From JL08 sp039969355 (GTDB lineage: Bacteria; Pseudomonadota; Alphaproteobacteria; Rhodobacterales; Rhodobacteraceae), in the NCBI GenBank assembly GCA_039969355.1, contig JBDVOA010000001.1, forward strand, positions 164,990-228,989: a stretch of DNA of 64,000 nucleotides, in the 5' to 3' direction. The notes beneath the pieces are model-generated. The model was given only the letters and a program-made list of their open reading frames with translations. It did not search any database and was not told the DNA's origin. A program made the translations under genes and the position numbers. This document shows positions 43,585 to 52,740 of this stretch, piece after piece (within the stretch, counting starts at the first letter, position 1; every line of letters starts with the position of its first letter).

Positions 43585-44101
43585 GTCGTTAATCCTATCG
43601 CGAGTGCTGTCAGAGCAAGCCTTGTTGAGCCATGATCGACGAGTATTTAGAGTCATGGTAAGTCGAAACGCGCCCCATTCAAGTATTAACATAGCAACCC
43701 GGAGATCATCCGTCGGTTGCGACAGATGAAACCGACTTGGGAACTATCTAAAGTTCTTTCCCTTTACAGAGCCGCAGTGCGCTTTGCTACTTTGCCATCA
43801 ATAAGACGTGTCGAGATCTCACTCGGCTATTCAACTCTTTGCCGCAATTGATAGATAAAAGTTTCGGCAATCCCAGGGGTCCTAAATGGAAATTTCCGTC
43901 AAACTTGCTTGAATTGGCTGAAGACATAGATGTGCCAAAAAGATTCGTTGAGGCGCTCCGAACTATCAAGCATCGGACCTCGGCTGTACCCGCAGAAACC
44001 CCTTGAATCATAGTTTAAATCCGCATTGTGGAACGCCTCTTTGGTCTAGTGGCATGATCGACCACAGAGGTTCCGCAAATATCCAATAACGAAGCAGTTC
44101 C
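43585..44101. other. Non-coding stretch
   Basis: No gene was supported. A short tRNA-like sequence near 44030-44070 was examined and rejected (see the rejected list). Confidence 0.35.
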
Positions 44102-45139
44102 CTAGAAACTGACGCCCAAACCCAGTGCAACACCATTATAATCTTCACCAAACACGTAATACACTACTGCGCGTGCCCTCGATACTATGCCGATCTTTGT
44201 GCCTGAAGTGTCGAGTTCCAAGCCGGTACCGAGACGTGCGAGCCAATCAATATCAAGAACCTTTCCTTGGTCTCCGGAGTAATCCGTAATGCTGGCCTCC
44301 CAGACTGAACGGACTGGTTTGCCTAACATTTGCCAATTCCCTATTGGGATACGGGCACGCGTCCAGAGCGAGGTCGAGACTGCTGTGGCTTGCGCGTTGA
44401 GGTCGGCATCACCGAATATGGATTGTAGCTCTAGATGAGTGTGCCTGATCCTGACGTCAATGTCGCCATTGCGAGATTTCTTTTCATAGTTCAGCAAAAG
44501 TGATCCGCCATATCCGCCAGTCGACATGCTACCGTCGACCAGAAAATCAAGATCATCGTCTGCCCGACGAGAAACAAGTCCGGCCAAAATCGACGAGTCA
44601 CTGGCAATATGGCCTAGCGATAGATTTGCAATTGGTCGAAACGACCAATGATCGGTTAACCTGAAATCATATCCAACTCCTCCGGTTGCAGAAACACCAT
44701 TCCACTGGACTGGAGCGACCTGACTTGCGGTCGGCCTTTCCACGATGAGGAGAGGATCATATCTCTGAAAACCAAGGTATCCTTCGAGATAAATTGGAAT
44801 GCTCGGACTGACACGGAATCCACCACCAAACTGACCCGCGAAGAATGCGTTTTCATCCGAGCCATTTTTCTTCAGAGACAGCGCAGAGGCGGTTTCATTC
44901 GGTACTGCAACTAATCCAAAGGTTGCGAGGGCCTGATCTGCAAAACGACTGCCACCATCGCCGATCCTTATGTTCTGAGCTCCACTTGGCGAGGCAAGAC
45001 ACATCCACACTGCCAGAACAACGAAACAACAAAACACACGTTTAATTAGGCAGTTAAACGCAAGCCCGAGTGCGGTCGAAATAGTGATTTTAATTGTGCG
45101 CATTCGCAAAGCCATCTCGCCATCGAAATGTTCAGTCAT
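44102..45139 (-). CDS. Predicted outer-membrane beta-barrel protein
   Basis: This is a 345-residue exported protein. A long basic N-terminus leads to a hydrophobic segment with a cleavage site near SPSGAQN (about residue 55), longer than a normal signal peptide, so a later start is possible. The mature part alternates polar and aromatic residues in short strands (FFAGQFGGGFRV, IYLEGYLGFQRYD, GVGYDFRLTDHWSFRPIANLSLG) and ends in VSF, the aromatic C-terminus that BAM-inserted barrels need. The fold resembles the autotransporter/porin-type barrel families. The role is unknown. Confidence 0.7.
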   Translation of the reverse strand: MTEHFDGEMALRMRTIKITISTALGLAFNCLIKRVFCCFVVLAVWMCLASPSGAQNIRIGDGGSRFADQALATFGLVAVPNETASALSLKKNGSDENAFFAGQFGGGFRVSPSIPIYLEGYLGFQRYDPLLIVERPTASQVAPVQWNGVSATGGVGYDFRLTDHWSFRPIANLSLGHIASDSSILAGLVSRRADDDLDFLVDGSMSTGGYGGSLLLNYEKKSRNGDIDVRIRHTHLELQSIFGDADLNAQATAVSTSLWTRARIPIGNWQMLGKPVRSVWEASITDYSGDQGKVLDIDWLARLGTGLELDTSGTKIGIVSRARAVVYYVFGEDYNGVALGLGVSF

Positions 45140-45587
45140 AGTTCATTTGCATGGCCGTTACGCCATCACCCTAATTCACCTATGGTTGGCCGTGCTCCCG
45201 TTTCGTCTTGGTAAGGCAGAATTATATGACAGGCAGCAGAGGTTTTATATTGTAGCTTAGAGAGGTCAAGGTCAGGTAGAATAGTGAAGCTTATTAATGT
45301 TGGCAGTTGAGAAAAATCAACATAGTTGCCGAATTTACAGTCCAGTTGACGCGTTTTCCTCGGGTCTTGTGGCGCAAATGATCTGGGTTCTGGTCTGATT
45401 GACATGCTTTGGGCGGAATAGCGCAGCCGCTTTCCTTCTGGTTTTTTCACCCTATGTTTGGTTGGAGATTGTGCCGACACCTCCCGTCGGCCTGTATCGC
45501 TAATGTGAATACACGGGCTTTTGAGTGGTCTTTTGAAAATAGTTAACGACTGCTAGCATGATTGCGAATTGAAGCGGCGGAAATATA
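45140..45587. other. Divergent intergenic region
   Basis: The stretch lies between the leftward barrel gene and the rightward kinase gene. A 104-residue open frame at 45166-45480 on the minus strand has no recognisable features and was not accepted. Confidence 0.35.
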
Positions 45588-47423
45588 TTGAGTTATCTGA
45601 CCATCATTTATACATCCGCGGCTGCAATCAGCGGGTTACTTGGCCTGCTTCATGGCAGTGTGTGGCTACGTGACAGATTGCAGACCAGTTTCTTGCTAGC
45701 ATCGGTTATGGCGTTTGGTGCGGGCGCAGTGGCATGGCTGGAGCTTTCTATGGCTCTTGCAACCAGTCCGGAAGCCTATCAACGCGCCATCACTCTATCG
45801 TCCTATCCGGTGTGCGCCATCGTCATCCCGCTTGTTTGGTTTATTCGTTTGAGATTGCAAGCCGGTCGCACATGGTTGGCAATCTTGATTTCAGCACTTT
45901 GGCTTACTGGAGTTTTGCTAGAATTTTTGGCACCCGGGTATTTCATGGCCAGTTTGGTAGAACTTGAAATGCATTCGACCCAATGGGGGGAAACCTATGC
46001 AGTCGGCGTCCTGACTTCGCCATGGACTAAATCGATACTGTTTGATTTACCGACACCGTTGATCGCAATTTTTGTTGCGGATGCCAGTATTCAAGCTTAC
46101 CGGCGGGGGGCACGTCGAGATGCCTTGGTATTCGGAGGTGCGACCTTTTTCTTTATTGTGGTTGCTGGTTTCCACGCTGTGCTCGTTGACATCGGAGCAG
46201 TTCAAACGCCCTATATGATCAGCGTCGCTTTTGTGGCTATTGCCATTGCGTTGGGGTTTGGATTAACAGACGATGTTGCGCGCACTGCTGCAGCCACACG
46301 TAGCCTTAAACTGCAGCGACGTCGCTGGCGAGCGCTGCTTGACGGCGTGCAACTTGCAGCAATTCGGTCCGACAGCAATGGTCATATCGCTTATATTAAT
46401 GGTTTTCTTGAAAAGTTGCTGGGGCAAACTCACGATGAAGTCGTCGGTAAGGAAGTGCTAGAACTAGCCCCGCCTGATCGACGAAGTGAATTAAGCGATT
46501 TATTGGATGATGCCAAATCTGATGAATTGGCTGCCCGTACCACGGGCGCACTCATTACAGCCCAGAATGAAGTTCGGGAATTCGTCTGGTTCAATGTCCG
46601 ATTGACGGACTCTGCTGGCGCGTTTGACGGGTTTGTAAGTATCGGAGAAGATGTAACTGATGCCCTTCGGACGCGACAAGAACTCCTCAGCGCTCGACAG
46701 GACATGGAAAGGCTTTCACGCATTCTGACACTCGGCGAACTGGCCACAACACTCGCGCACGAGATGAGCCAACCAATCGGCGCCGTTATGAGTAATGTAC
46801 AAGCTGCAGGCATGCTACGCAAACAAAGTGCAACTCCAAGAGACGAGATGGATGAGATCCTTGATGACATATTGTACGACACGCGTCGGGCTGCGAAAAT
46901 TATGACGCATATCAGGGGCTTTGCGTTTGACAAAGCGCCGGTAGTTGAATGGTTCAAGCTAGAAGAGGCGATCGAAGAGATAACCGATATTCTGAGGGTC
47001 GATGCTGCCACAAAGAAAGTTAAGGTTGCTCTCTGCCCTCCCAACAGTTTGATCACTATTTGCGCTTCCCGCATCGAGCTGCAGCAAATCTTGATGAACC
47101 TCTCAATGAACAGTTTACAGGCATTGGCTGGATCAAAAGACTTTAAAAAGCAGATTCAAATCACGTGGCAACAGATAAATTCTGAAGTAGAAATTTGCGT
47201 GGAAGATAACGGACCTGGATTGCCAGATGGTGACTCATCAAGCCTTTTTGAGCTGTTTTCAACAAACAAAACGGAGGGAATAGGGATTGGCCTCGCAATT
47301 TCACGCCGCATCGCCGAGCGACATCGTGGAACCATTGAGGCATCCCAAAGTTCCATGGGCGGAGCGCAGTTCAAATTGAAGCTCCCCATAAGCCAAGAGG
47401 AAAGTCACATTGCGGCGCAATGA
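45588..47423 (+). CDS. Membrane-bound PAS histidine kinase
   Basis: This is a 611-residue sensor kinase. Residues 1-225 hold about seven hydrophobic segments, a 7TM-type input region. Next comes a PAS domain (about 245-360, LDGVQLAAIRSDSNGHIAYINGFLEKLLG), then a HisKA dimerisation domain with the phospho-acceptor His391 in LATTLAHEMSQPIG, then the ATPase domain with the N-box NLSMNSLQAL, VEDNGPGLPDG and GIGIGLAISRRIAERH. This layout is FixL/DctB-like. The start TTG is preceded by GGCGGAA. The gene overlaps the response-regulator gene by 14 bases, so the two form a pair. Confidence 0.9.
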   Translation: MSYLTIIYTSAAAISGLLGLLHGSVWLRDRLQTSFLLASVMAFGAGAVAWLELSMALATSPEAYQRAITLSSYPVCAIVIPLVWFIRLRLQAGRTWLAILISALWLTGVLLEFLAPGYFMASLVELEMHSTQWGETYAVGVLTSPWTKSILFDLPTPLIAIFVADASIQAYRRGARRDALVFGGATFFFIVVAGFHAVLVDIGAVQTPYMISVAFVAIAIALGFGLTDDVARTAAATRSLKLQRRRWRALLDGVQLAAIRSDSNGHIAYINGFLEKLLGQTHDEVVGKEVLELAPPDRRSELSDLLDDAKSDELAARTTGALITAQNEVREFVWFNVRLTDSAGAFDGFVSIGEDVTDALRTRQELLSARQDMERLSRILTLGELATTLAHEMSQPIGAVMSNVQAAGMLRKQSATPRDEMDEILDDILYDTRRAAKIMTHIRGFAFDKAPVVEWFKLEEAIEEITDILRVDAATKKVKVALCPPNSLITICASRIELQQILMNLSMNSLQALAGSKDFKKQIQITWQQINSEVEICVEDNGPGLPDGDSSSLFELFSTNKTEGIGIGLAISRRIAERHRGTIEASQSSMGGAQFKLKLPISQEESHIAAQ

Positions 47424-48048
47424 TGAGCAAGACAGTCAACCGCTTATCTTTATTGTAGATGACGACGCTTCTATGTGCGGAGCACTCGCAAGAACGATCC
47501 GGTTATTGGGCTATCGTGTCGAAAGTTTTACGAGCCCCGTCGAATTTCTGACGAGGGGCGCGTTCGAAGAAGCGAGTTGTTTAATTACCGATCTCATCAT
47601 GCCTGATATGACCGGACTGGAATTGCAGAAACGACTCCTGCAAAATGCCACACCTGTCGCAACTATTTTCCTAAGCGGACATGCTGACGTACCTTCGACT
47701 GTCCAGGCGATGCGGGATGGTGCCTTGGATTTCCTTGAGAAACCGGTTGATGCCGGTCTCTTGGAAAAGTTACTTGCGGAGGGTGTTCGTCATGCCAAAC
47801 AAGAAACTGAAGCGCGAGCCTTGTCTGCAGTCGCACATGAGCGATTTGAGAGCCTGACAGAGCGGCAGCGCGAGGTTTTCGATGGTGTGGTCGCGGGAGA
47901 GCCTAACAAAACGATCGCACATCGGATGGGAATCTCTGAACGAACCGTCAAGGCCCATCGCCAAGTTATGATGGAAAAAATGGCTGCTGGGTCCGTTGCC
48001 GACCTTGCTTTTCTGGCAATGGATCTAGGTCGTCAGTCAAGCTCTTGA
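47410..48048 (+). CDS. FixJ-type response regulator
   Basis: This is a 212-residue regulator with an N-terminal receiver (residues 10-125) that holds IFIVDDDASMCGAL and the phospho-acceptor Asp61 in ITDLIMPDMTG, with the FLEKPVD lysine later on. The C-terminal LuxR/FixJ helix-turn-helix (about 145-205) reads LTERQREVFDGVVAGEPNKTIAHRMGISERTVKAHRQVMMEKM. The TTG start lies inside the kinase gene and has GAGGAAAG in front. It should be phosphorylated by the kinase encoded at 45588. Its targets may include the divergent barrel gene or the nearby sulfatase operon; neither is shown. Confidence 0.91.
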   Translation: MRRNDEQDSQPLIFIVDDDASMCGALARTIRLLGYRVESFTSPVEFLTRGAFEEASCLITDLIMPDMTGLELQKRLLQNATPVATIFLSGHADVPSTVQAMRDGALDFLEKPVDAGLLEKLLAEGVRHAKQETEARALSAVAHERFESLTERQREVFDGVVAGEPNKTIAHRMGISERTVKAHRQVMMEKMAAGSVADLAFLAMDLGRQSSS

Positions 48049-48329
48049 CGACATTTCGTATTTGGCTTGATGAAATGCTACGGTCTTTCAGGTAGCAATT
48101 AACCCTGTCTAATTCGACAAGATCGAAAAGCTTGCCCCGATTATGGGACTTTCTTTCTGCTTATTCTGACGGCGTGCTGCCGCTGTTCAGGATTGAACAA
48201 CTTCCTTGAAAAGGACGCTACATTCAAACAATCGTCAGGTTTCACTTAGAGCAAGGCGACATGTTGCCAGTCGGGCTGGTTCTTACAGCGCGGACCTGTA
48301 TTACCGGCGGCTAATTGTCATATCCACTA

Positions 48330-49319
48330 TCAAATGGTTTGATCCGGGGTTTGAATGCTTGCGTCTGAAACGGGCAAGACCCGCCCATGGCGTGAGATCA
48401 ATACCACAGTTGTAGTCTCTCCCAGAATCTTGGATAGTTCTATGTCACATGTTCTGGTCAGCTTATCGACTGTCTTTGAATCGATCGGTTCAAGCGGGTC
48501 AAAATACAATTGCGCCTGAAATAACCTCCCGAGCCTTATAGCTGAAAAATCAATCAACTGCCCGCCTATGTCATTGACAATGGCTTGAACCGTGTTTCGG
48601 GCAGACGAGAGTTCGGTATCTGCCACACTGACTCCGGCCAATTCACTTAGGCCCTTCATAAATTCTAAATAATAGCGACCGACCACAAATGCACACAGCA
48701 GCAGAACAACAATTGAATCACCAATCGGGGTGACCCAATACAACGGACCGTTCTTTAAGAGAGGTAGGAGAGACAATCCTAGCCCCGCGGCTAGTGTTAA
48801 AATGCCATCAAAAAAGGCGGCCTGGGCTTCGAGGCGGAGTAGATCGCTTTGTTTGCCTGTCGATTTCCATGCGAAGTGATGGTTCGCAGCGATGCCGAAG
48901 CACACGACACAAATAACAGCAAAATAAATCACGATCGTGCCATACCTAAGCTCAGGCAGTTCGCCACCCGATGCATAATCGATAATATTCAGAATTGCCG
49001 CGCCAAAGGCAAATGCCACAAGAGCCATTAAAGAAAGTGCACGAAACGTCGTGTATATCGACTCATTTGCCGCGTAACCAAGAGGCCGTCGTTCGTCAGG
49101 AAGATTCCTTATTGATGCGTTCACACGCGCCGCAAACACCGCTGCCGTGAACCCCACAAGAGAAAACAACCCGTCCACCAACAACGCTTGCGAATGTGAC
49201 ACCCACGCCGCCAACACGCCTGCCAATCCCATGAAGAAATTGCCCCATTTGCCAATGAATAGCGCGCGGCGTTCCTTCTGGGCCCAGGAATCTTCGACTT
49301 TGGTCGCAGTCTCATTCAT
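48330..49319 (-). CDS. Cation-diffusion-facilitator (CDF)-type membrane transporter
   Basis: This is a 329-residue inner-membrane protein with about six hydrophobic segments and a soluble C-terminal domain from residue 225. The first segments read SHSQALLVDGLFSLVGFTAAVFAARV, with the Asp of the usual CDF metal site, and AAFFDGILTLAAGLGLSLLP, with the second Asp. The paired His-Asp sites of well-studied CDF zinc exporters are only partly conserved, so the ion is uncertain. The ATG at 49319 was preferred over a TTG at 49328 because GAGG lies upstream. No operon partner was found. Confidence 0.72.
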   Translation of the reverse strand: MNETATKVEDSWAQKERRALFIGKWGNFFMGLAGVLAAWVSHSQALLVDGLFSLVGFTAAVFAARVNASIRNLPDERRPLGYAANESIYTTFRALSLMALVAFAFGAAILNIIDYASGGELPELRYGTIVIYFAVICVVCFGIAANHHFAWKSTGKQSDLLRLEAQAAFFDGILTLAAGLGLSLLPLLKNGPLYWVTPIGDSIVVLLLCAFVVGRYYLEFMKGLSELAGVSVADTELSSARNTVQAIVNDIGGQLIDFSAIRLGRLFQAQLYFDPLEPIDSKTVDKLTRTCDIELSKILGETTTVVLISRHGRVLPVSDASIQTPDQTI

Positions 49320-49420
49320 CAGATCCAACCTCTGCTTTTAACCATCCTAGCAGGTCAGATGGTGTCTGCGTCTACGCTCGACCTGCTAGGCAACGGAAAA
49401 GCTAAGTTCTGCGATCCGAA

Positions 49421-50314
49421 TTACCCCTTGGGAAAAAGAAGTTGGAACGTGAAACCGACCGACCATTCAGGGGCCGACGCCGGTCGTTCCACGTTATAAT
49501 ATGCCTCGGCGCGGATGTTTACTGGCTGATTCCCCAATTTTGTAACCCTGCCTATACCACCGCCAACTGGCAGCAGCAGTTTGTCACCTGATGCGCCTTC
49601 CCAGTTATAGGTGATGACCATGTCACTGATCAGGTACCAACCATTATCGAGGTTATAGTTGATAAAAGGCTCGAAAAGGGTTTGGTTGACGTCTGCTCGG
49701 TCGCTTTCCCCGGCGAACGACCATAAATGCCTGACCAATCCACCATAGGTACCCCAGCTAGGCTGCGCCAGAGCAACGCCCGTTAGACCTCCGCTCCACT
49801 TACCTGAACCCAATCTGTCGTCTGTGGCCGTGGGTACTGTAATTGACGGCCCAAATCCAAGAATCCAGCCGTTCACCGGCTCGGCGGGACTGAAAAACAA
49901 CGAGTAGTTGATGTCACCCAAGCCGGTCGCGCGCCCTGGCTGTGTGGGATCTCCAATTCCGGGGTTACCGGGAAGACCGGCGACACCACCGGGCGCATCG
50001 TAAAGCGGGATCAGGAACCGGTTGACCAGGTTCCAGTTCCCAACTGACACCGGAATCACGGGATTGATGCTCAAGACGTTGGCTTTGCCGTTCGGAGCAC
50101 CATTGTCGAAGGTGAACTTGAAAGGCAAACTGACCAATGAACTGATCGGATTTTGTACAGCGGCCCCAAGTTCGGATTGCGCTGCGACAGATGTAGACAG
50201 ACCGAAACTCAGCGCCATTGCTGCAAAAAACCTGAAAATTGGTTTTCCCTCTATTCGACGCCTCGTACTCGGTCGGGCCCGAGGCAACCCAGATAAATAA
50301 TATGAACGATTCAT
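49421..50314 (-). CDS. Outer-membrane protein, MetA-pathway-of-phenol-degradation type
   Basis: This is a 297-residue exported protein. A signal peptide with a long basic n-region ends near VAAQSEL (about residue 46). The mature protein has the repetitive beta-strand pattern of the outer-membrane transporter family often annotated as putative MetA-pathway of phenol degradation: SSLVSLPFKFTFDNG, GDINYSLFFSPAEP, WILGFGPSITVPTATDDRLGSGKWSGG, ADVNQTLFEPFINYNLDNGWYL. GGAG precedes the ATG. It follows the arylsulfatase gene by 120 bp on the same strand, so it may carry its substrates or products across the outer membrane. Confidence 0.8.
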   Translation of the reverse strand: MNRSYYLSGLPRARPSTRRRIEGKPIFRFFAAMALSFGLSTSVAAQSELGAAVQNPISSLVSLPFKFTFDNGAPNGKANVLSINPVIPVSVGNWNLVNRFLIPLYDAPGGVAGLPGNPGIGDPTQPGRATGLGDINYSLFFSPAEPVNGWILGFGPSITVPTATDDRLGSGKWSGGLTGVALAQPSWGTYGGLVRHLWSFAGESDRADVNQTLFEPFINYNLDNGWYLISDMVITYNWEGASGDKLLLPVGGGIGRVTKLGNQPVNIRAEAYYNVERPASAPEWSVGFTFQLLFPKG

Positions 50315-50434
50315 TTATGACTCCTTTGTTGGCACTGAGAGTATTGGCACCGAGATGTTTAGTCGAGAGGACTGCATTCACGATTTCAAGAATTACCCGG
50401 CGCGAAGGTTCGCACCGGGTACGATTTTACATGG

Positions 50435-52012
50435 TCAGTTCGCCGAGGCCTGAGACATCGCGGCAATAGCGTCTTCAACATTGAACTTGGCCGGTTTCTG
50501 CCGTGGTGGATAGTCTGCTAGTGTTTCTAGAAACCCTTTGACGATGACCTGGCTGGGGACCAGCGTGTATAGTTGGCGAATACGCCAGTTGTCATAGCCA
50601 TTTGCGTTCAAGTCGGCGCGTTCCCAGGGATCCATGCGCAGGTTGAACACTTTTGGCAGTCGGAGGCTAACAAAAGGTTCGCCCCAAAGTGCAAATTTCT
50701 TGGCACGCTGTTCCATGAACACCATTTTCCAATCGTTGCGACGCAAACCGACCAGCTGGCCGGCGTCGTTCCAATAGAAATACTCCTCACGCCCCGAGTT
50801 TTCTGCCTCACCAGTGAGCAAGGGCAGCAGGTTTACGCCATCAAGATGTACCTTGTATTCGGTACCGTTGATGTCGTGACCCTCCAGCAGCTTTTCTTTG
50901 ATGTCCGGTTCACCCACGGCCGCCATGATGGTTGGCACCCAATCCAGATGTGCGGCCATTTCAATGGTTTTTTGACCTTCCGGAATCTTGCCGGGCCACC
51001 GAACACCTGCAGGAACGCGATAGCCACCTTCCCAGTTGGTGTTCTTTTCACCGCGGAAAGGCGTGTTGCCGCCGTCCGGCCACGCGTTGAAATGCGGACC
51101 GTTGTCAGTGGAATAAATAACAATGGTATTATCGGCGATATCCAGTTCGTCCAGCAGATCGAGCATCTGCCCTATGTGACCGTCATGTTCCATCATGCCG
51201 TCCGCATAAAGCCCTTTGCCTGTGGCACCCTTGTATTCATCGCGTAAATGCGTCCAAAGGTGCATTCTGGAAGAATTTACCCACGCAAACCACGGAGTGC
51301 CTTCGGCAGTGTTTTTGCGGATGAATTCCTCGGCACGATCAGTGAATTCGTCATCAGCTGTTTCCATACGTTTCCGAGTCAAAGGACCGGTATCTTCGCA
51401 CACTTGCATGCCGATTGCGCCAAAGCGGGGATCATCCTCATCTCCTGCTGCATCGGTAGCCTTGCAATCCAGAACGCCGCGCGGACCGAATTCGGCACGG
51501 AACTCAGGATCCTTGGGATAAAGGTACTCCTCAGGTTCCTCTTCGGCATTCAGGTGATAGAGATTGCCATAAAACTCATCAAACCCATGCACCGTTGGTA
51601 AGTATTCGTTGCGATCGCCTAGGTGGTTCTTGCCAAACTGACCAGTTGCATACCCATGAGGTTTCAGCAGTGTGGCAAGCGTCGGGTCTTCCTTCTGCAG
51701 ACCTAATTCAGCTCCGGGCAAACCGACTTTCAGCAATCCAGTTCGGATCGGCGATTGCCCCGTGATGATGGCCGAGCGACCGGCTGTGCAGCTTTGTTCA
51801 GCGTAGTAGTCGATGAATTTCATGCCGCCATTCAGGATACGGTCGATATTTGGCGTCTCGTAGCCGACTATCCCTTCGCCATATGCACTGACGTTGGTCA
51901 GGCCAACGTCATCTGACAAGAGCAATAGAATGTTGGGTTTGTCCTGAGCCCAGGCAGGGACCACCAGACAGGCCGCCGCGAGTGCTGAAGTATACATTGT
52001 TAGTAGACTCAC
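50435..52012 (-). CDS. Arylsulfatase-family hydrolase
   Basis: This is a 525-residue exported sulfatase. A signal peptide covers about residues 1-23 (cleavage near AWAQD). Metal ligands lie in LLLLSDDVG near residue 30, and the activating motif reads CTAGR at residues 75-79. This is the C-x-A-x-R variant, while CxPSR is usual; the cysteine should become formylglycine. Downstream landmarks are GKNHLGD, YSTDNGPHFNAWPDGGNTPFRGEKNTNWEGGYRVPAGVRWPGKI and the HLDWVPTIMAAVGEP segment. It releases sulfate from a sulfate ester in the periplasm or outside. The GTG at 52012 follows AGGAC; an ATG at 51997 is also possible. It lies 11 bases after the receiver gene. Confidence 0.88.
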   Translation of the reverse strand: MSLLTMYTSALAAACLVVPAWAQDKPNILLLLSDDVGLTNVSAYGEGIVGYETPNIDRILNGGMKFIDYYAEQSCTAGRSAIITGQSPIRTGLLKVGLPGAELGLQKEDPTLATLLKPHGYATGQFGKNHLGDRNEYLPTVHGFDEFYGNLYHLNAEEEPEEYLYPKDPEFRAEFGPRGVLDCKATDAAGDEDDPRFGAIGMQVCEDTGPLTRKRMETADDEFTDRAEEFIRKNTAEGTPWFAWVNSSRMHLWTHLRDEYKGATGKGLYADGMMEHDGHIGQMLDLLDELDIADNTIVIYSTDNGPHFNAWPDGGNTPFRGEKNTNWEGGYRVPAGVRWPGKIPEGQKTIEMAAHLDWVPTIMAAVGEPDIKEKLLEGHDINGTEYKVHLDGVNLLPLLTGEAENSGREEYFYWNDAGQLVGLRRNDWKMVFMEQRAKKFALWGEPFVSLRLPKVFNLRMDPWERADLNANGYDNWRIRQLYTLVPSQVIVKGFLETLADYPPRQKPAKFNVEDAIAAMSQASAN

Positions 52013-52023
52013 GTTTTTGTCCT

Positions 52024-52458
52024 CTACTGATTAATGTTGGCCGAAAAGTGGATAGAAGTGTGTCCGGGTCGATTCTCGGCTTCAAGATGCAGTGCCATCG
52101 CATCACGCAGAGCTTCCAAAAGCCGGTCGTATTCGAACGGTTTACGCAGGCACGGTTGCTTTGAAATTTCATTTGCCCGAGCAAGCAGGTTTTCGTCATC
52201 CGTTGCTGAAACAAAAATCAAAGGAGGCTCCGTGCCGGATTCAAAGAGCTTCTTTGGAATATCCAAGCCGACGTCGCTTCCCAGAATGATGTCGATGACC
52301 AAGCAAACGCCCTGTGGGAGTGGCATGTCAGAACGCAAGTCTTCCAAAGACTTAAAACCATGTGCTTTTAGGCCGGCGGACTTCAGGAGACGCAGCAGAG
52401 CTTTGAGAAAACTCTCGTCATCGTCTACTGCATAAACCACCTCTGGAAGCCCTCCCAT
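52024..52458 (-). CDS. Stand-alone receiver-domain response regulator
   Basis: This is a 144-residue protein consisting only of a receiver domain. The acidic pocket is VDDDESFLKALL near residues 11-22, the phospho-acceptor is Asp56 in LVIDIILGSDVG, and the KPF lysine is Lys106. There is no output domain. It resembles the FixJ receiver and could act as a phosphate sink or a shuttle for the kinase at 45588. Eleven bases separate it from the sulfatase gene, so the two are co-transcribed. Confidence 0.87.
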   Translation of the reverse strand: MGGLPEVVYAVDDDESFLKALLRLLKSAGLKAHGFKSLEDLRSDMPLPQGVCLVIDIILGSDVGLDIPKKLFESGTEPPLIFVSATDDENLLARANEISKQPCLRKPFEYDRLLEALRDAMALHLEAENRPGHTSIHFSANINQ

Positions 52459-52509
52459 GTTGAATCACCACTCCCAAATTTAGTCGGATTTTGAATTGAT
52501 ATGGGATTT

Positions 52510-52649
52510 TTGCCTATTGTACTTTCGGGAGGGTCAGTGTTGGAGGTTCATCCGATATACGACAGTGACTACCTTTCCCGGTTACAATGCCATTTGGAAA
52601 AGTCTCGCGCAGATTGTGATTCTTCGGCCCTCCCGAAAGTACAATTGGC
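52510..52649. repeat. 24-bp inverted repeat around a 92-base centre
   Basis: The arms are 52510-52533 and 52626-52649. The core ATTGTACTTTCGGGAGGG at 52516-52533 is exactly complementary to CCCTCCCGAAAGTACAAT at 52626-52643, and the pairing extends outward by six more bases with one mismatch. The element lies in the divergent region between the receiver gene and the MORN gene. It could be a small MITE or a pair of regulator sites. No target-site duplication was found. Confidence 0.75.
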
Positions 52650-52740
52650 AACCTCGGGCGACGCGAGCATCATTAACAAAAATTAACTGTGTCCGTCCAC
52701 GTTCCGACGGTCGGCAATGCAAGATAGGAGGGAAATAGCC

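Noticed and set aside
44030..44070. tRNA-like sequence TTTGGTCTAGTGGCATGATC
   Set aside because: A D-arm-like piece exists but no matching T-arm or acceptor stem follows.
45166..45480. 104-residue minus-strand frame
   Set aside because: No ribosome-binding site and no domain, and it lies in the divergent promoter region.
48206..48415. 69-residue plus-strand frame overlapping the CDF gene end
   Set aside because: No start signal or recognisable feature.
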